A DNA stretch of 64,000 nt from positions 3,844,001 to 3,908,000 of the forward strand of contig NZ_CP149817.1 in assembly GCF_037935975.1 (NCBI RefSeq), read 5' to 3'. The stretch is from Teredinibacter turnerae (GTDB lineage: Bacteria > Pseudomonadota > Gammaproteobacteria > Pseudomonadales > Cellvibrionaceae). Within the stretch, counting starts at the first letter, position 1. Every line of letters begins with the position of its first letter. The notes below the pieces were generated by a model that saw nothing but the letters and a program-made list of their open reading frames with translations, did no database searches and was not told the origin of the DNA. This document shows, piece by piece, positions 1 through 9,018 of this stretch. Both the position numbers and the translations under genes were made by a program.

Positions 1-514
1 CTAACGTTAACAGCTCATCAATATCCAGCAGAATGACCATTTTGTCTTCGACGTTAACCAGACCTTTTACAAAATCGGTATTCACAGCGTTCGATAAATC
101 GGGCGGTGGCCGCATATCTTTTTTGCCGAGTGAATACACATCCGATACTGCATCCACAACAATACCCATTACCCGATACTCACTGCTCTCTGATTTAACC
201 TTGAGCACGATCACCACCGTTACCGGGGTGTAATCAATGGCTTCCATGCCAAAACACTGCCGCAGGTCAACGATAGGAACAATAGTACCGCGCAAATTAA
301 TCACGCCTTTTATATGTGCAGGCGCATTTGGCAGGGGCGTGGCACTCTCCCAGCCGCGAATTTCCTGTACACATAAAATATCAACCCCGTACTCTTCACC
401 CGCCATAATGAAGGTCAGGTATTGATCTGTCTGGTGACTATCGGGACTGATACCGTCACCTGCATTCGCCACGTTTGCCGCCACGGCACTATCGGCATTT
501 GCGTTAGCCTGCAT
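1..514 (-). CDS. cheW: CheW chemotaxis coupling protein (3' end outside window)
   Basis: My own translation of the minus strand from an ATG at 514 gives 171 codons running off the left edge without a stop. After a low-complexity Ala/Asn-rich N-terminus of about 30 residues it shows a CheW fold: QYLTFIMAGEEYGVDI, then VQEIRGWE, then GVINLRGTIVPIVDLR and a second half with MGIVVDAVSDVY. A GAGGTGA ribosome site lies 3-4 nt before the ATG. CheW links chemoreceptors to CheA at the inner membrane. It follows cheA by about 125 bp on the same strand, so it is probably the last gene of the STAS-cheY-cheA-cheW unit. Confidence 0.9.
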   Translation of the reverse strand, partial: MQANANADSAVAANVANAGDGISPDSHQTDQYLTFIMAGEEYGVDILCVQEIRGWESATPLPNAPAHIKGVINLRGTIVPIVDLRQCFGMEAIDYTPVTVVIVLKVKSESSEYRVMGIVVDAVSDVYSLGKKDMRPPPDLSNAVNTDFVKGLVNVEDKMVILLDIDELLTL

Positions 515-621
515 ATTCACCTCACTATTTACCCGGCAGCCTCCGGGGCTACACGAAAAAAGTTGAACGCATCCTTGTTTCTACTTTCTTCGTTTCCTCA
601 TTTTTTAACGGAAAAACGCTT

Positions 622-640
622 CCGGGCTTTTTCAGCCCGA
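622..640 (-). terminator. small hairpin just after cheA
   Basis: CGGGCT/AGCCCG with a 5-nt loop begins directly after the cheA stop codon, followed by a short run of T residues broken by other bases on the minus strand. It may attenuate transcription between cheA and cheW. It is weak and without a clean U-tract. Confidence 0.3.
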
Positions 641-3127
641 CTAGCTGGCGAGCTGAGCCAGCCCCTGTAAGCCCTCTTGTGACATCCGCGCCCGCGCGCT
701 TGTTTGCACAAATTTATCACCAGCGAGTTTTACGATACCGGTTATATCCAGAATCAATGCAACAGTGCCATCACCCAATATTGTCGCACCAGAAATTCCA
801 TCAACCCTTCGGTAGTTTTGCTCCAGGCTCTTAATCACAACTTGCTGTTGCGCCAAGAGTTCATCCACAACAACGCCAACTTTACCACCTTCGTAATCGA
901 CCACCACGATGAGAGAATGGTCCATATCTATCGCATCCGGCTGCACACTGAATGTTTTGTACAATTCAATAATAGGCACATAATCATCACGAAGTTTAAA
1001 AACATTACAGCCACCAGCGACTTTGTTAATAAACTCGCGGCGACAATGCAGCGATTCAATAATCGACACAAGCGGAAAGATGTAGGTGTTATTGCCCACC
1101 CGCACCAACTGGCCATCCAAAATGGCAAGGGTTAGTGGCAAACGGATCGTAATGGTCGATCCTTTGTCTTTTGTTGAGCGTATTTCGACAATTCCGTTAA
1201 GGGCTTGAATATTGCGTTTAACAACATCCATACCTACGCCGCGACCAGATAAATCACTGACTGCCTGCGCCGTTGAGAAACCAGGCTGAAAAATCAGATC
1301 GTAAGCCTGTTCATCAGTGAAGGTTTCACATTCCAAGGGCGTTACCAGATTCTTCTCAATGGCCTTTTCAACTATTTTTTCTCGATCCAAACCCTTGCCA
1401 TCGTCACTGATTTCAATCACGACGTTGCCGCCCTGATGGTAGGCATTCAAGGTTATTTTACCGTTTGCGGGTTTGCCTTTCGCCAGCCGGTCCGCTGGCA
1501 TCTCGATGCCATGATCCACCGCATTTCTTACCAAGTGAACCAGCGGATCACCTATTTTTTCCATCACGGTTTTATCGAGTTCGGTGTGTTCACCGAGCAT
1601 TTCCAGTTGAAGATCTTTACCCAACGCCTGACCTAGATCTCGCACCATGCGCGGAAAACGGCTAAACGCAAAACTGATTGGGAGCATGCGAATTCGCATC
1701 ACAGACTCTTGCAATTCGCGCGTGTTTTGCTCGAGCTGGCTGAGACCCTCGAGCAATTTTGGCAGCCTGTTAACGTCGAAATCAGTGCCCAGTTGGCCAA
1801 GCATGGACTGGGTAATAACCAGCTCCCCAACCATATTGATCAGGTTATCTACTTTATCGATGCCGACCCGGATGGACCCCGTTTCCGCCGATTTTTTAGC
1901 GGGTGCCGGTTTGGCTTTTGGCGCACTGTCGGCAGGTTTCGCTGTTGGCACGCTAGCCCTACTTTCGGCCGCTACCTGCGGTTTGGTCTGCGGTATCTCA
2001 GGCGGTGATGCTGCTGCCACATTTGTCGCCGGGGTTTGGGCTTTCGGCGGGGTTTGGGCTTGCGGCGCCTTTTGCTCCTGAACCACATCCTTTGTTGCAC
2101 GATCTGAAACAGGTTTGGGTTTACTGTTGCTCTCTTGCGCAATAACCAACTCAGCGTCGTCAACTACCCATTCAAAAACAGCTTCGATACTTTCCTTTGT
2201 AGCAGTAGACGAAACCAGGCTGAGCTCCCAACTCATAAAACAGTTTTCACAGTCGAACAGGCTCAAGCGTGGAAGTTTGTCCACGAATGCCGTCGTAGTA
2301 AGCTCCCCCAACTCGGCGAGTGAGGTAAACAAGCGCAGGGGTTCGTTGCCTGTATGCAGGATTGTGGCACCGGGTTTAAATAAGATTTTCCAGTGACTCA
2401 AACCTTCGGTCTCACTGATGACCAACTCCGACTCGTCGATCACCCATTCAAAGATTTCCTGAATCGCCGATTTCTCGCAATCGGACTCAAGCAAAATACG
2501 CCAGCTCAAATAACAGGATTCAGCATCAAATGCGTTAAATGCCGGCAGGTTCGGCGTGCAGCTTACGCTCAACAGCTCGCCCAGATCGCCCATGTCACGG
2601 AGCATTCGCAGCACATCATTACCGGTTTTAAGAATGTCGCTACCGGGGGTAAATCGAATTTCCCACAGAGTCGTCCCCTGGGAGTCCAGCTCTGCTGCTT
2701 GCGCAGGAATGCTTTCCTGTGAGTCTGATACATCCGTGTCAGAAGATAGCATGCGCGCAAACTGCTGCTTCAACTCCTTGGACAAAGGTGTGTGCCCGTC
2801 GTCACCGCCCTGCAATAGCTGTAGCATCTCGCGCATACAATCTACGGACTTCAAGCATAGGTTAACGTCGTCGCCGGAGAACTTACGTGTGCCCGCACGC
2901 ACTTGATCCAATATGGTTTCCAGATCGTGGGTAAATTCCGAGACAGAGGTGAAACCAAAGGTGGCACTACCGCCCTTTATAGAATGTGCGGCACGAAAAA
3001 TTGCATTAATAGTTTCACTGTCGATATTGTCCGGATCGAGTTCCATGAGCGCGGACTCCATAACATCGAGCCCTTCGAAACTCTCTTCGTAAAACACCTG
3101 GTGAAATTGCGCGAGATCTATCGTCAT
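641..3127 (-). CDS. cheA: CheA chemotaxis histidine kinase with duplicated internal domain
   Basis: An 828-residue CheA. The N-terminal HPt domain carries the phospho-accepting His48 in the motif AAHSIKGGSATFGF. Next come two tandem repeats of about 80 residues (roughly 154-237 and 245-330) that match each other: WEIRFTPGSDILKTGND against WKILFKPGATILHTGNE. Both end in an FEWV(I/V)D-ELVI motif and may serve as response-regulator docking modules. After a Pro/Ala/Lys-rich linker come the dimerisation helices, the HATPase domain (HLVRNAVDHGIE, DDGKGLD, GRGVGMDVV) and a C-terminal CheW-like domain. It phosphorylates CheY and receives receptor signals through CheW. The upstream cheY lies 66 bp away on the same strand, consistent with one operon. 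Confidence 0.95.
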   Translation of the reverse strand: MTIDLAQFHQVFYEESFEGLDVMESALMELDPDNIDSETINAIFRAAHSIKGGSATFGFTSVSEFTHDLETILDQVRAGTRKFSGDDVNLCLKSVDCMREMLQLLQGGDDGHTPLSKELKQQFARMLSSDTDVSDSQESIPAQAAELDSQGTTLWEIRFTPGSDILKTGNDVLRMLRDMGDLGELLSVSCTPNLPAFNAFDAESCYLSWRILLESDCEKSAIQEIFEWVIDESELVISETEGLSHWKILFKPGATILHTGNEPLRLFTSLAELGELTTTAFVDKLPRLSLFDCENCFMSWELSLVSSTATKESIEAVFEWVVDDAELVIAQESNSKPKPVSDRATKDVVQEQKAPQAQTPPKAQTPATNVAAASPPEIPQTKPQVAAESRASVPTAKPADSAPKAKPAPAKKSAETGSIRVGIDKVDNLINMVGELVITQSMLGQLGTDFDVNRLPKLLEGLSQLEQNTRELQESVMRIRMLPISFAFSRFPRMVRDLGQALGKDLQLEMLGEHTELDKTVMEKIGDPLVHLVRNAVDHGIEMPADRLAKGKPANGKITLNAYHQGGNVVIEISDDGKGLDREKIVEKAIEKNLVTPLECETFTDEQAYDLIFQPGFSTAQAVSDLSGRGVGMDVVKRNIQALNGIVEIRSTKDKGSTITIRLPLTLAILDGQLVRVGNNTYIFPLVSIIESLHCRREFINKVAGGCNVFKLRDDYVPIIELYKTFSVQPDAIDMDHSLIVVVDYEGGKVGVVVDELLAQQQVVIKSLEQNYRRVDGISGATILGDGTVALILDITGIVKLAGDKFVQTSARARMSQEGLQGLAQLAS

Positions 3128-3193
3128 GATCGACTACTCGTTTGCCTCATTATTTCGAGCAAAACCCGCCATCAGTAAAGCTGGCGTGCGAAG

Positions 3194-3556
3194 CTACAAC
3201 ACTTTACCGATGGTGGCGAGCAGCTGGTCGGGGTTAAATGGCTTCACGATCCAACCAGTTGCCCCCGCCGCCTTACCTTCTGATTTTTTATCGACACCAG
3301 ATTCCGTCGTCAACATCAGGATCGGCGTAAATTTGTATTCAGGAAGCTGGCGTAGCTCTTTAATTAGAGAAATACCATCCATGTTCGGCATATTGATGTC
3401 TGAAATCACTAAATCAACACCAGATTCAGCCTTCGCAAGACTCAGAGCTTCGACCCCATCGGATGCTTCACACACTTGGTGACCCGCGCCTTTCAAGGTG
3501 AAACTGACCATCTGCCGCATTGATGCCGAATCGTCAACGGCGAGTATTTTTGCCAT
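3194..3556 (-). CDS. cheY: CheY-like single-domain response regulator
   Basis: A 120-residue receiver domain. The acidic pocket is DD at 8-9, the phospho-acceptor is Asp53 (ISDINMPNMDG), and Lys105 (VKPF) is conserved. I start at ATG 3556, which has GGAG 9 nt upstream, rather than a TTG five codons earlier. The phosphorylated form would act on the flagellar motor or as a phosphate sink. Its position directly before cheA and after a STAS protein resembles the che clusters in which CheY serves a CheA with a separate anti-sigma-antagonist-type partner. Whether this or a distant CheY drives the FliM switch cannot be told from the window. Confidence 0.92.
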   Translation of the reverse strand: MAKILAVDDSASMRQMVSFTLKGAGHQVCEASDGVEALSLAKAESGVDLVISDINMPNMDGISLIKELRQLPEYKFTPILMLTTESGVDKKSEGKAAGATGWIVKPFNPDQLLATIGKVL

Positions 3557-3699
3557 AGAGCTAATCTCCAATCATCGAACAAAGAAAACTCTGAACCTGA
3601 TTAACGTACATATTGCGTTTAATTTTTTTCAGCGGCTGCTTAGGTACCGGCATGATCACGCATAAAAAAACATTTCAACTGGCAACGTTTTCTCAAGTA

Positions 3700-3984
3700 C
3701 TAATGAATACCAATATAGGAGGCTACGCCTAATATTTCCGCTGCTTTGCATAACTTTTCTGAAGGGTGATCCCAGGTAACGTTGATCTGCCGTTCTTTTG
3801 TCGCCTGCACAAACGCAACCAACAGCTGCAACCCTGCGGTATCGGCTCGTGCTACTTGTTCTCCCTTTAACACCACTTCGTCACAATCCTGTTTATCCAC
3901 CAGGGCTTCGAACTCTTCGTGCATACTGTGGATATTCGCTATTGTCATGTTTTCTGGAAGATTAAAATCGACTGAATGGGCCAT
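3700..3984 (-). CDS. STAS-domain protein (anti-sigma-factor-antagonist type)
   Basis: A 94-residue single STAS domain. The signature around the usual phospho-site reads RADTAGLQLLVAF, with Thr49 at the position that is Ser or Thr in SpoIIAA-type antagonists. I start at ATG 3984 because GGAGG lies 6 nt upstream; a longer form starting six codons earlier is less likely. STAS proteins of this length next to cheY-cheA are common in gammaproteobacteria and are thought to scaffold or modulate the kinase, but the exact role here is unknown. It is the first gene of the minus-strand STAS-cheY-cheA-cheW unit. Confidence 0.8.
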   Translation of the reverse strand: MAHSVDFNLPENMTIANIHSMHEEFEALVDKQDCDEVVLKGEQVARADTAGLQLLVAFVQATKERQINVTWDHPSEKLCKAAEILGVASYIGIH

Positions 3985-4002
3985 TACGCACCTCCGAATC
4001 AC

Positions 4003-4379
4003 ACCACGTTACTGGAAGGTTCCAATCGCTGTTTCAAGGCGGCCTGGTTCCTTACCAGCATCATTCATTGGGGTATAGCCACAGGCAATAACCCATTTCA
4101 GACTAAGTCTAGTCTGTGTTGGTCAACTTTCTAGCCTGTTCATTTTTTATTTAATTCGTCTAAGACGAACACACACTAATAACTCAACACTCGGACTTTT
4201 TAGTGCTTATAACTTTTTAATGTCAAAAAGATCGCCGTAATTGTCGTATGCTTCTACTGACAAAAAATTAAGCGTTTAAGACGACGGAATTTATATAACG
4301 ACTGGTCGTAAGGCTGGTATTTTCAAATAAGGACTGCGAGAATTTCGCTGTGTTCAGCCGACGCTAAACTGGAGTAATT
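4003..4379. promoter_or_regulatory. divergent intergenic region with a 15-nt palindrome
   Basis: The spacer between the divergent STAS gene and the plus-strand sugar-binding/PAS gene holds both promoters. A perfect odd-centred palindrome, TTCGTCTAAGACGAA, lies at 4155-4169. A related half-site, TTTAAGACGACGG, occurs near 4275. This could be an operator. No sigma28 or sigma54 consensus was found here. Confidence 0.35.
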
Positions 4380-6092
4380 ATGTTGGATAACGCGGGAAGG
4401 AAACTTCATATCGGCGTGTTCGCCCCCTACCTGCAGGGCGACTACATGGGGGAGATCATCAACCAACTGCGCGCCAACTGCAACCTGAAGCACTACCGCT
4501 TCAGTGTGGTTCGCACGAACGGCTTTGGCGAGTTCAACCTGGGTTTGGGGCTCGATCAGTACGACGGCATTATTGTTATCCGCAACGCCGTTAACCCGAA
4601 GCTGATAGAGAGGATACAAAACCGTGGAATCCCGTTACTTGCTGTGGCCCACGACTATTTCCCTCTCGATGTCCCGATAGTGACCAGCGACAATGATGCG
4701 GGTACCGAGCTCGCCTTCAACTACCTGCGCGAACGCGGCCATAGCGAACTTTTGTTTGTGGGCGATATTACACAGTACGATTTGCGCAAACGCTACGAAC
4801 GCTTTGTTGAACTGAGTCGCGACGCAGGCTTGAACTGCGGCACCGATCATATTATTTGTACCCCGAACGCGATTTTTTCCGGTGGTCTTGCCGCAGGCCA
4901 GGAGTTTCTGGACAGAGCCACCCGTGCAACAGGCGTTATTTGTGGCGCTGGGCACACCGCAATGGGCTTCGTGCGCAAGCTTCACGATGCCGGCATAAAA
5001 TCTCCAGGCGACATAGACGTTATTACGTTCGACGCGATCCAGCTTATGCAGGCGATGACACCCGGGCTGCCCTATGTGGATCAAAATCTCGATGTGCTGG
5101 CACTTCGCTGTATCACGACTCTGGAAGGAATGATCCACAGCAGTACATTACCCACTCGGGTAATCACTATCGCCCCGACTATCTTCGATAACCAAAACGG
5201 GCAAGAAACCAAAGAATCCACTCAAGCTCAAACCGAACTGCACCAGCTTGCGCAAACTGGAGCCGTGCTCCACAACAGTCTTGAGATAACCCAGGACATT
5301 GTAGCGACCAGGCTCGATAAAATAATGACGGTGGCTCCACTGTTCGATCAGTTTATGGAATTCGGCGTTCTTTCGTGTCTGGTCCACGATGGTCAGCGCC
5401 GGGCTCACTTGCATGTGCACAAAATTTTTACGCTTACGGATGTTACCGTCATACGCAGTAATCAACGGGAATACACCTGTACACCAGACAGTTTTCCACC
5501 ACCAGCGATTCGTGATTCATTTAACGGCCAACACAAAGTCACAATTCACTTCCCGGTCTTTAGCGGCGACCACATTTGGGGGGTACTCACATTCTTTGCA
5601 GATAAAACCTGTGACAAAGACGCGACCAGCTTCGTGAACTTTTCGAGCTTTATCGACAATATTGTGTTCAGCTACGGCAAGGTTCTGGAAGTACTCACCC
5701 TTGAACAAGAACTGAAGAAAAACGAACGCAAAGCACCGCATATTAATCGCGGCCGCATGGCCAGTGGCAACCTGCCCAGCTTTGAGTGGGATCTGGAAAA
5801 AGGTTCGGTACAGTGGAGCGACATAGCGCTAGAGCTGCTCGGTTTCACCACCGAACTGGAAAAAACCATTTATCGGAAAATGGAAATTTTCGATAGAGTC
5901 CACCCGGACGATGAGCATAAGCTGCGCAAAGAGCTCACCGCCAGCCTTTCCAGTCTGGGTGCACTGGCAACTGCAGCCAGATTAAAAACCGCCGAAGGGG
6001 ATTACCGCTATTACAGTTTGCAAGGGGAAATTCTGCACGAGGAAGACAGTCGCGCTGTGCGTTATCGCTGCTGTCTGTCGTTGTTGAATTAG
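4380..6092 (+). CDS. LacI-type periplasmic-binding-like sensor with C-terminal PAS domain
   Basis: A 570-residue protein with no signal peptide, so probably cytoplasmic. Residues about 8-275 resemble the effector-binding core of LacI/GalR regulators (LHIGVFAPYLQGDYMGEI near the start; NYLRERGHSELLFVGDI; GVICGAGHTAMGF), but the DNA-binding helix-turn-helix that normally precedes this core is absent. A middle region of about 180 residues is not recognised. Residues about 460-570 look like a PAS fold (FEWDLEKGSVQWSDIALELLGF ... VHPDDEHKLRKEL) with no kinase, GGDEF or output domain behind it. It may be a sensing or scaffolding protein for the nearby chemotaxis genes; that link rests on position only. 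Confidence 0.65.
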   Translation: MLDNAGRKLHIGVFAPYLQGDYMGEIINQLRANCNLKHYRFSVVRTNGFGEFNLGLGLDQYDGIIVIRNAVNPKLIERIQNRGIPLLAVAHDYFPLDVPIVTSDNDAGTELAFNYLRERGHSELLFVGDITQYDLRKRYERFVELSRDAGLNCGTDHIICTPNAIFSGGLAAGQEFLDRATRATGVICGAGHTAMGFVRKLHDAGIKSPGDIDVITFDAIQLMQAMTPGLPYVDQNLDVLALRCITTLEGMIHSSTLPTRVITIAPTIFDNQNGQETKESTQAQTELHQLAQTGAVLHNSLEITQDIVATRLDKIMTVAPLFDQFMEFGVLSCLVHDGQRRAHLHVHKIFTLTDVTVIRSNQREYTCTPDSFPPPAIRDSFNGQHKVTIHFPVFSGDHIWGVLTFFADKTCDKDATSFVNFSSFIDNIVFSYGKVLEVLTLEQELKKNERKAPHINRGRMASGNLPSFEWDLEKGSVQWSDIALELLGFTTELEKTIYRKMEIFDRVHPDDEHKLRKELTASLSSLGALATAARLKTAEGDYRYYSLQGEILHEEDSRAVRYRCCLSLLN

Positions 6093-6238
6093 GCGCTGTT
6101 GAACTATTCACCTGGCGATTAAATAGATGATCCCATCTAATCGCGCGCCCTTGAAGTGCTGACGTAAATGTGTAAATTTTCCAATGCTTCAAAGGCTTAC
6201 ATTGCCCTTCGTGCAATGGTGAAGCTGCCATGCACCGC

Positions 6239-6274
6239 CTATTAACTTCGCAGTTTTTATTGCCAAGTTAATAG
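6239..6274. terminator. inverted repeat between convergent genes
   Basis: CTATTAACTT and AAGTTAATAG form a 10-bp stem with a 16-nt loop in the convergent spacer between the PAS gene and fliJ. It is AT-rich, so it is a plausible but not strong bidirectional terminator. A smaller ATTGC/GCAAT hairpin lies at about 6202-6218. Confidence 0.35.
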
Positions 6275-6286
6275 AGCCTGTCTCAT

Positions 6287-6721
6287 TCAATCTCGCTTCT
6301 GGGCGACCCACTCGTCCAGTGCTTTCTGCTCCAGCCGCTCGTCTGCATCGTGTTCTTCTCGAACATAGCGAGTGCGCAGATCTTCCAGCGAACGGGTTTT
6401 CAGGTGGCTTTTGTGCCACGCCAGCTGCCGCTGCTGCAGCTGTTGCTGCAAGAGGGCTATCTGGTGTTCCTGACCACGGATCGCCACACTCAATTGCTGC
6501 AGGAATGCCCGTGTTTGAATGAGCTCGCTCGGCTTAACCGCGCGGGTATTCGCCTGCATTCGCTCCACATAACCTTGATAGTATTGCGCTAGATCCCGCA
6601 GTTGCTCCTCTGCAAGTTCAAGCGCGCCTTTGGCCTGCGTGAAGTTATCTGCAGCCGTTTCTTCGGCTCGTCGGGCGAGATCGACAACAATTTCAATTCT
6701 TTTTGAGCGCTTGCTGGCCAT
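6287..6721 (-). CDS. fliJ: FliJ flagellar export chaperone
   Basis: A 144-residue protein, almost entirely charged helix with a two-stranded coiled-coil pattern and many Gln and Arg residues, as expected of FliJ. FliJ sits in the FliI hexamer of the flagellar type III export machine, helps couple ATP hydrolysis to export, and recycles late-substrate chaperones. It lies 8 bp after fliI and is the last gene of the fliEFGHIJ run. The next genes one would expect, such as fliK and fliL, are not in the window; an inverted repeat and a convergent gene follow. Confidence 0.85.
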   Translation of the reverse strand: MASKRSKRIEIVVDLARRAEETAADNFTQAKGALELAEEQLRDLAQYYQGYVERMQANTRAVKPSELIQTRAFLQQLSVAIRGQEHQIALLQQQLQQRQLAWHKSHLKTRSLEDLRTRYVREEHDADERLEQKALDEWVAQKRD

Positions 6722-6729
6722 AGCAACGA

Positions 6730-8172
6730 TCAGCGCCTATTGGCGCTGAGCGGCCGCTGCTGCCGTGATTGTGCTGTTTTTAGCGTGCCACCTTGCTGGG
6801 TTGGCTCAGGACTGGCTGCGGGTGTGTTCACCGCACCAGACTGCACTACCGTAAACAGCTGCGCAAGGCTCTGTGGATAGGGTGCGGCCTCACCAATGTG
6901 TTGGCCAATAAATTGTTGCAGATGAGGAAACCGTTCGATGGCTGCATCAATTTGTGGATCGGAACCTCGCGCATAGGCGCCAATAGCAATTAAGTCTTTG
7001 TTTTCCCGATAGCGGGCAAGAAGTTGTTTGAAACGCTGCGCTGCTGCCAAATGGTTGGCGTCGACAATATTCGGCATTACCCGGCTAATTGATGCTTCTA
7101 CATCAATCGCGGGGTAGATACCCTGCTCGGCCAGCTGCCGGGACAGGACAATGTGGCCATCCAGAATCGCGCGAGATGCGTCGGCGATAGGGTCTTGTAA
7201 ATCATCGCCCTCGGTCAGCACTGTATAAAACGCGGTGATTGAGCCACCCCCTTTATCGCCGTTACCAGCTCGTTCTACCAGATCCGGGATCTTGGCGAAC
7301 ACCGACGGCGGGTAGCCCTTGGTCGCAGGCGGTTCGCCAATGGCCAATGAAATTTCCCGTTGTGCCTGAGCGAACCGGGTGAGTGAGTCCATCAGCAACA
7401 GCACACTTTTGCCTTGATCGCGAAAATACTCGGCTATCCGCGTTGCCAATTGGGACGCCCGCAACCGCATTAAGGGCGCATCATCGGCGGGGGCAGCGAC
7501 AACAACCGATTTTTTTAATCCTTCCGGCCCAAGAATATGGTCGACAAATTCTTTAACCTCGCGCCCGCGCTCGCCAATCAGTCCGACCACAACCACATCG
7601 GCAGTAGTGAAGCGGGTCATCATACCCAGCAGCACACTTTTACCTACACCACTGCCGGCAAACAGTCCAATCCGCTGCCCCTTACCCACCGTTAGCAGGG
7701 AATTAATCGCACGAATACCCACGTCCAGCGTTTCATCAATAGGGTGACGGTGTAACGGGTTGATCGTGCTCGGTTCCAGGTCAACCTTGGCCCGACAACT
7801 CACTGGGCCGAGGCCATCGAGCGGCTGCCCGACACCATTCAAAATCCGGCCGCGCAAATGCTCACCCATGGATAAATTTTTATGCGCATCCACCGGGACG
7901 ACACGCGCGCCCGGCTGAAGTCCATCAACCTTTTGGACCGGCATAAGGAAAGTTTTGTCCTCGTCGAATCCTACTACTTCGGCTTCAATTTCCCGGCCGC
8001 TGGAGAGTACAACCTTACACTGACGCCCAACAGACACATTAAGGCCAACCGCTTCCAACGTAAGACCTACCATCCTGGTCAGTCGCCCTTGGGCGTGGGG
8101 TACCTGCTCTAGCGCGTCGTAATGCTGGTAGCGGGAAAGCCGTTTTAACAGGGGGGCCGCCAGCTTAGTCAC
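6730..8172 (-). CDS. fliI: FliI flagellum-specific ATPase
   Basis: An F1-beta-like ATPase of about 480 residues. Walker A is [13 protein letters not shown] and Walker B is [15 protein letters not shown]. The [18 protein letters not shown] stretch is typical of FliI/type III ATPases. I prefer the GTG at 8172 (AGGA 8 nt upstream), which overlaps the fliH stop by 8 nt; an ATG-led reading would add about 21 residues overlapping fliH. FliI energises export of axial flagellar subunits with FliH and FliJ at the cytoplasmic face of the basal body. The C-terminal 30 residues are a variable Gln/Arg-rich tail. Confidence 0.95.
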   Translation of the reverse strand: MTKLAAPLLKRLSRYQHYDALEQVPHAQGRLTRMVGLTLEAVGLNVSVGRQCKVVLSSGREIEAEVVGFDEDKTFLMPVQKVDGLQPGARVVPVDAHKNLSMGEHLRGRILNGVGQPLDGLGPVSCRAKVDLEPSTINPLHRHPIDETLDVGIRAINSLLTVGKGQRIGLFAGSGVGKSVLLGMMTRFTTADVVVVGLIGERGREVKEFVDHILGPEGLKKSVVVAAPADDAPLMRLRASQLATRIAEYFRDQGKSVLLLMDSLTRFAQAQREISLAIGEPPATKGYPPSVFAKIPDLVERAGNGDKGGGSITAFYTVLTEGDDLQDPIADASRAILDGHIVLSRQLAEQGIYPAIDVEASISRVMPNIVDANHLAAAQRFKQLLARYRENKDLIAIGAYARGSDPQIDAAIERFPHLQQFIGQHIGEAAPYPQSLAQLFTVVQSGAVNTPAASPEPTQQGGTLKTAQSRQQRPLSANRR

Positions 8173-9010
8173 TTGTGGGTTCCTGATCTTCTTGTTCCGG
8201 GCGAACAGAGGCTCCGTTGTCTTCTTCATCCGCATCAGAAATAGCGGGCGACTGTTCGATTTCCCGAAGATAAGTGTCTAGGCGCTGATCCACGGAATAA
8301 TCAATCAGGCTCTCAGCCGTTTTTACGATACACCCGCCCTGATGCAGTTCGGCGTTTTCCGTTGCGCGCCAGTTACGTTTGCTCGCGGGTAAGTGCTCAT
8401 CCAAAAGCGCCATATCCGCAGGGCTCAGTTCCACCGTAATATTCTTCGCCCCCACCGGTAATTCAGTGAGTGCGCGCTTGACGACTGACGTTATCTTCTC
8501 TGGCTGTGAGTTGAGTTCGTTCACTAACAGACGCCGGGCCAGGTTTACCGCCATGTCGACGACGAGCGACTCGAGCTGCTCGTCCTGCTGCTGGGTGGGC
8601 TCGAACAGGCGATCTGCAATCGACTGTAAACGCGCTTTTTCGTCATCCATTTTTGCACGGGTTTCCGCGTAGGCCTTTTCCTCGCCGTGTTTGCGTCCGG
8701 CCTCTTCGCCCTGGTGTAATCCTTTTTCCATACCCTCCTTAAAGCCATCGGCGTAACCTTCCTGTTGCGCCTGATCGGCAATGGCTTTCAGCTCTTCTGC
8801 CGTTGGAAGTTTTGGAGGCTCAACCTCTTCCACTTCCTCGACAACAGGCTCCGGGTTTTCTTCGGGTTTTTTTTCAGCGGCTTCACGGCGAGCGCTTTTG
8901 ACAATCTGGCCGTCGTCGTTCCAGGCAGGTAAATCCCAGGCGGCAATCGTTTCGTCGGACTGCGGTTGCCACACACCAGCAGGGCTCTTTTTTTTATCGG
9001 TATCGACCAC
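8165..9010 (-). CDS. fliH: FliH flagellar export ATPase regulator
   Basis: A 281-residue acidic protein. An N-terminal region rich in Glu, Pro and Val leads to a glycine-spaced helix with repeated GxxxG-like steps ([20 protein letters not shown]), a hallmark of FliH. A conserved C-terminal domain ([17 protein letters not shown] ... [10 protein letters not shown]) follows. It starts at GTG 9010. FliH holds FliI inactive and docks it to the export gate. It lies 8 bp after fliG. Confidence 0.92.
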   Translation of the reverse strand: MVDTDKKKSPAGVWQPQSDETIAAWDLPAWNDDGQIVKSARREAAEKKPEENPEPVVEEVEEVEPPKLPTAEELKAIADQAQQEGYADGFKEGMEKGLHQGEEAGRKHGEEKAYAETRAKMDDEKARLQSIADRLFEPTQQQDEQLESLVVDMAVNLARRLLVNELNSQPEKITSVVKRALTELPVGAKNITVELSPADMALLDEHLPASKRNWRATENAELHQGGCIVKTAESLIDYSVDQRLDTYLREIEQSPAISDADEEDNGASVRPEQEDQEPTSD

Positions 9011-9018
9011 GGCCCTGC

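Noticed and set aside
4635-5138. 167-codon minus-strand frame opposite the sugar-binding/PAS gene
   Set aside because: Shadow; the plus-strand protein shows clear family motifs.
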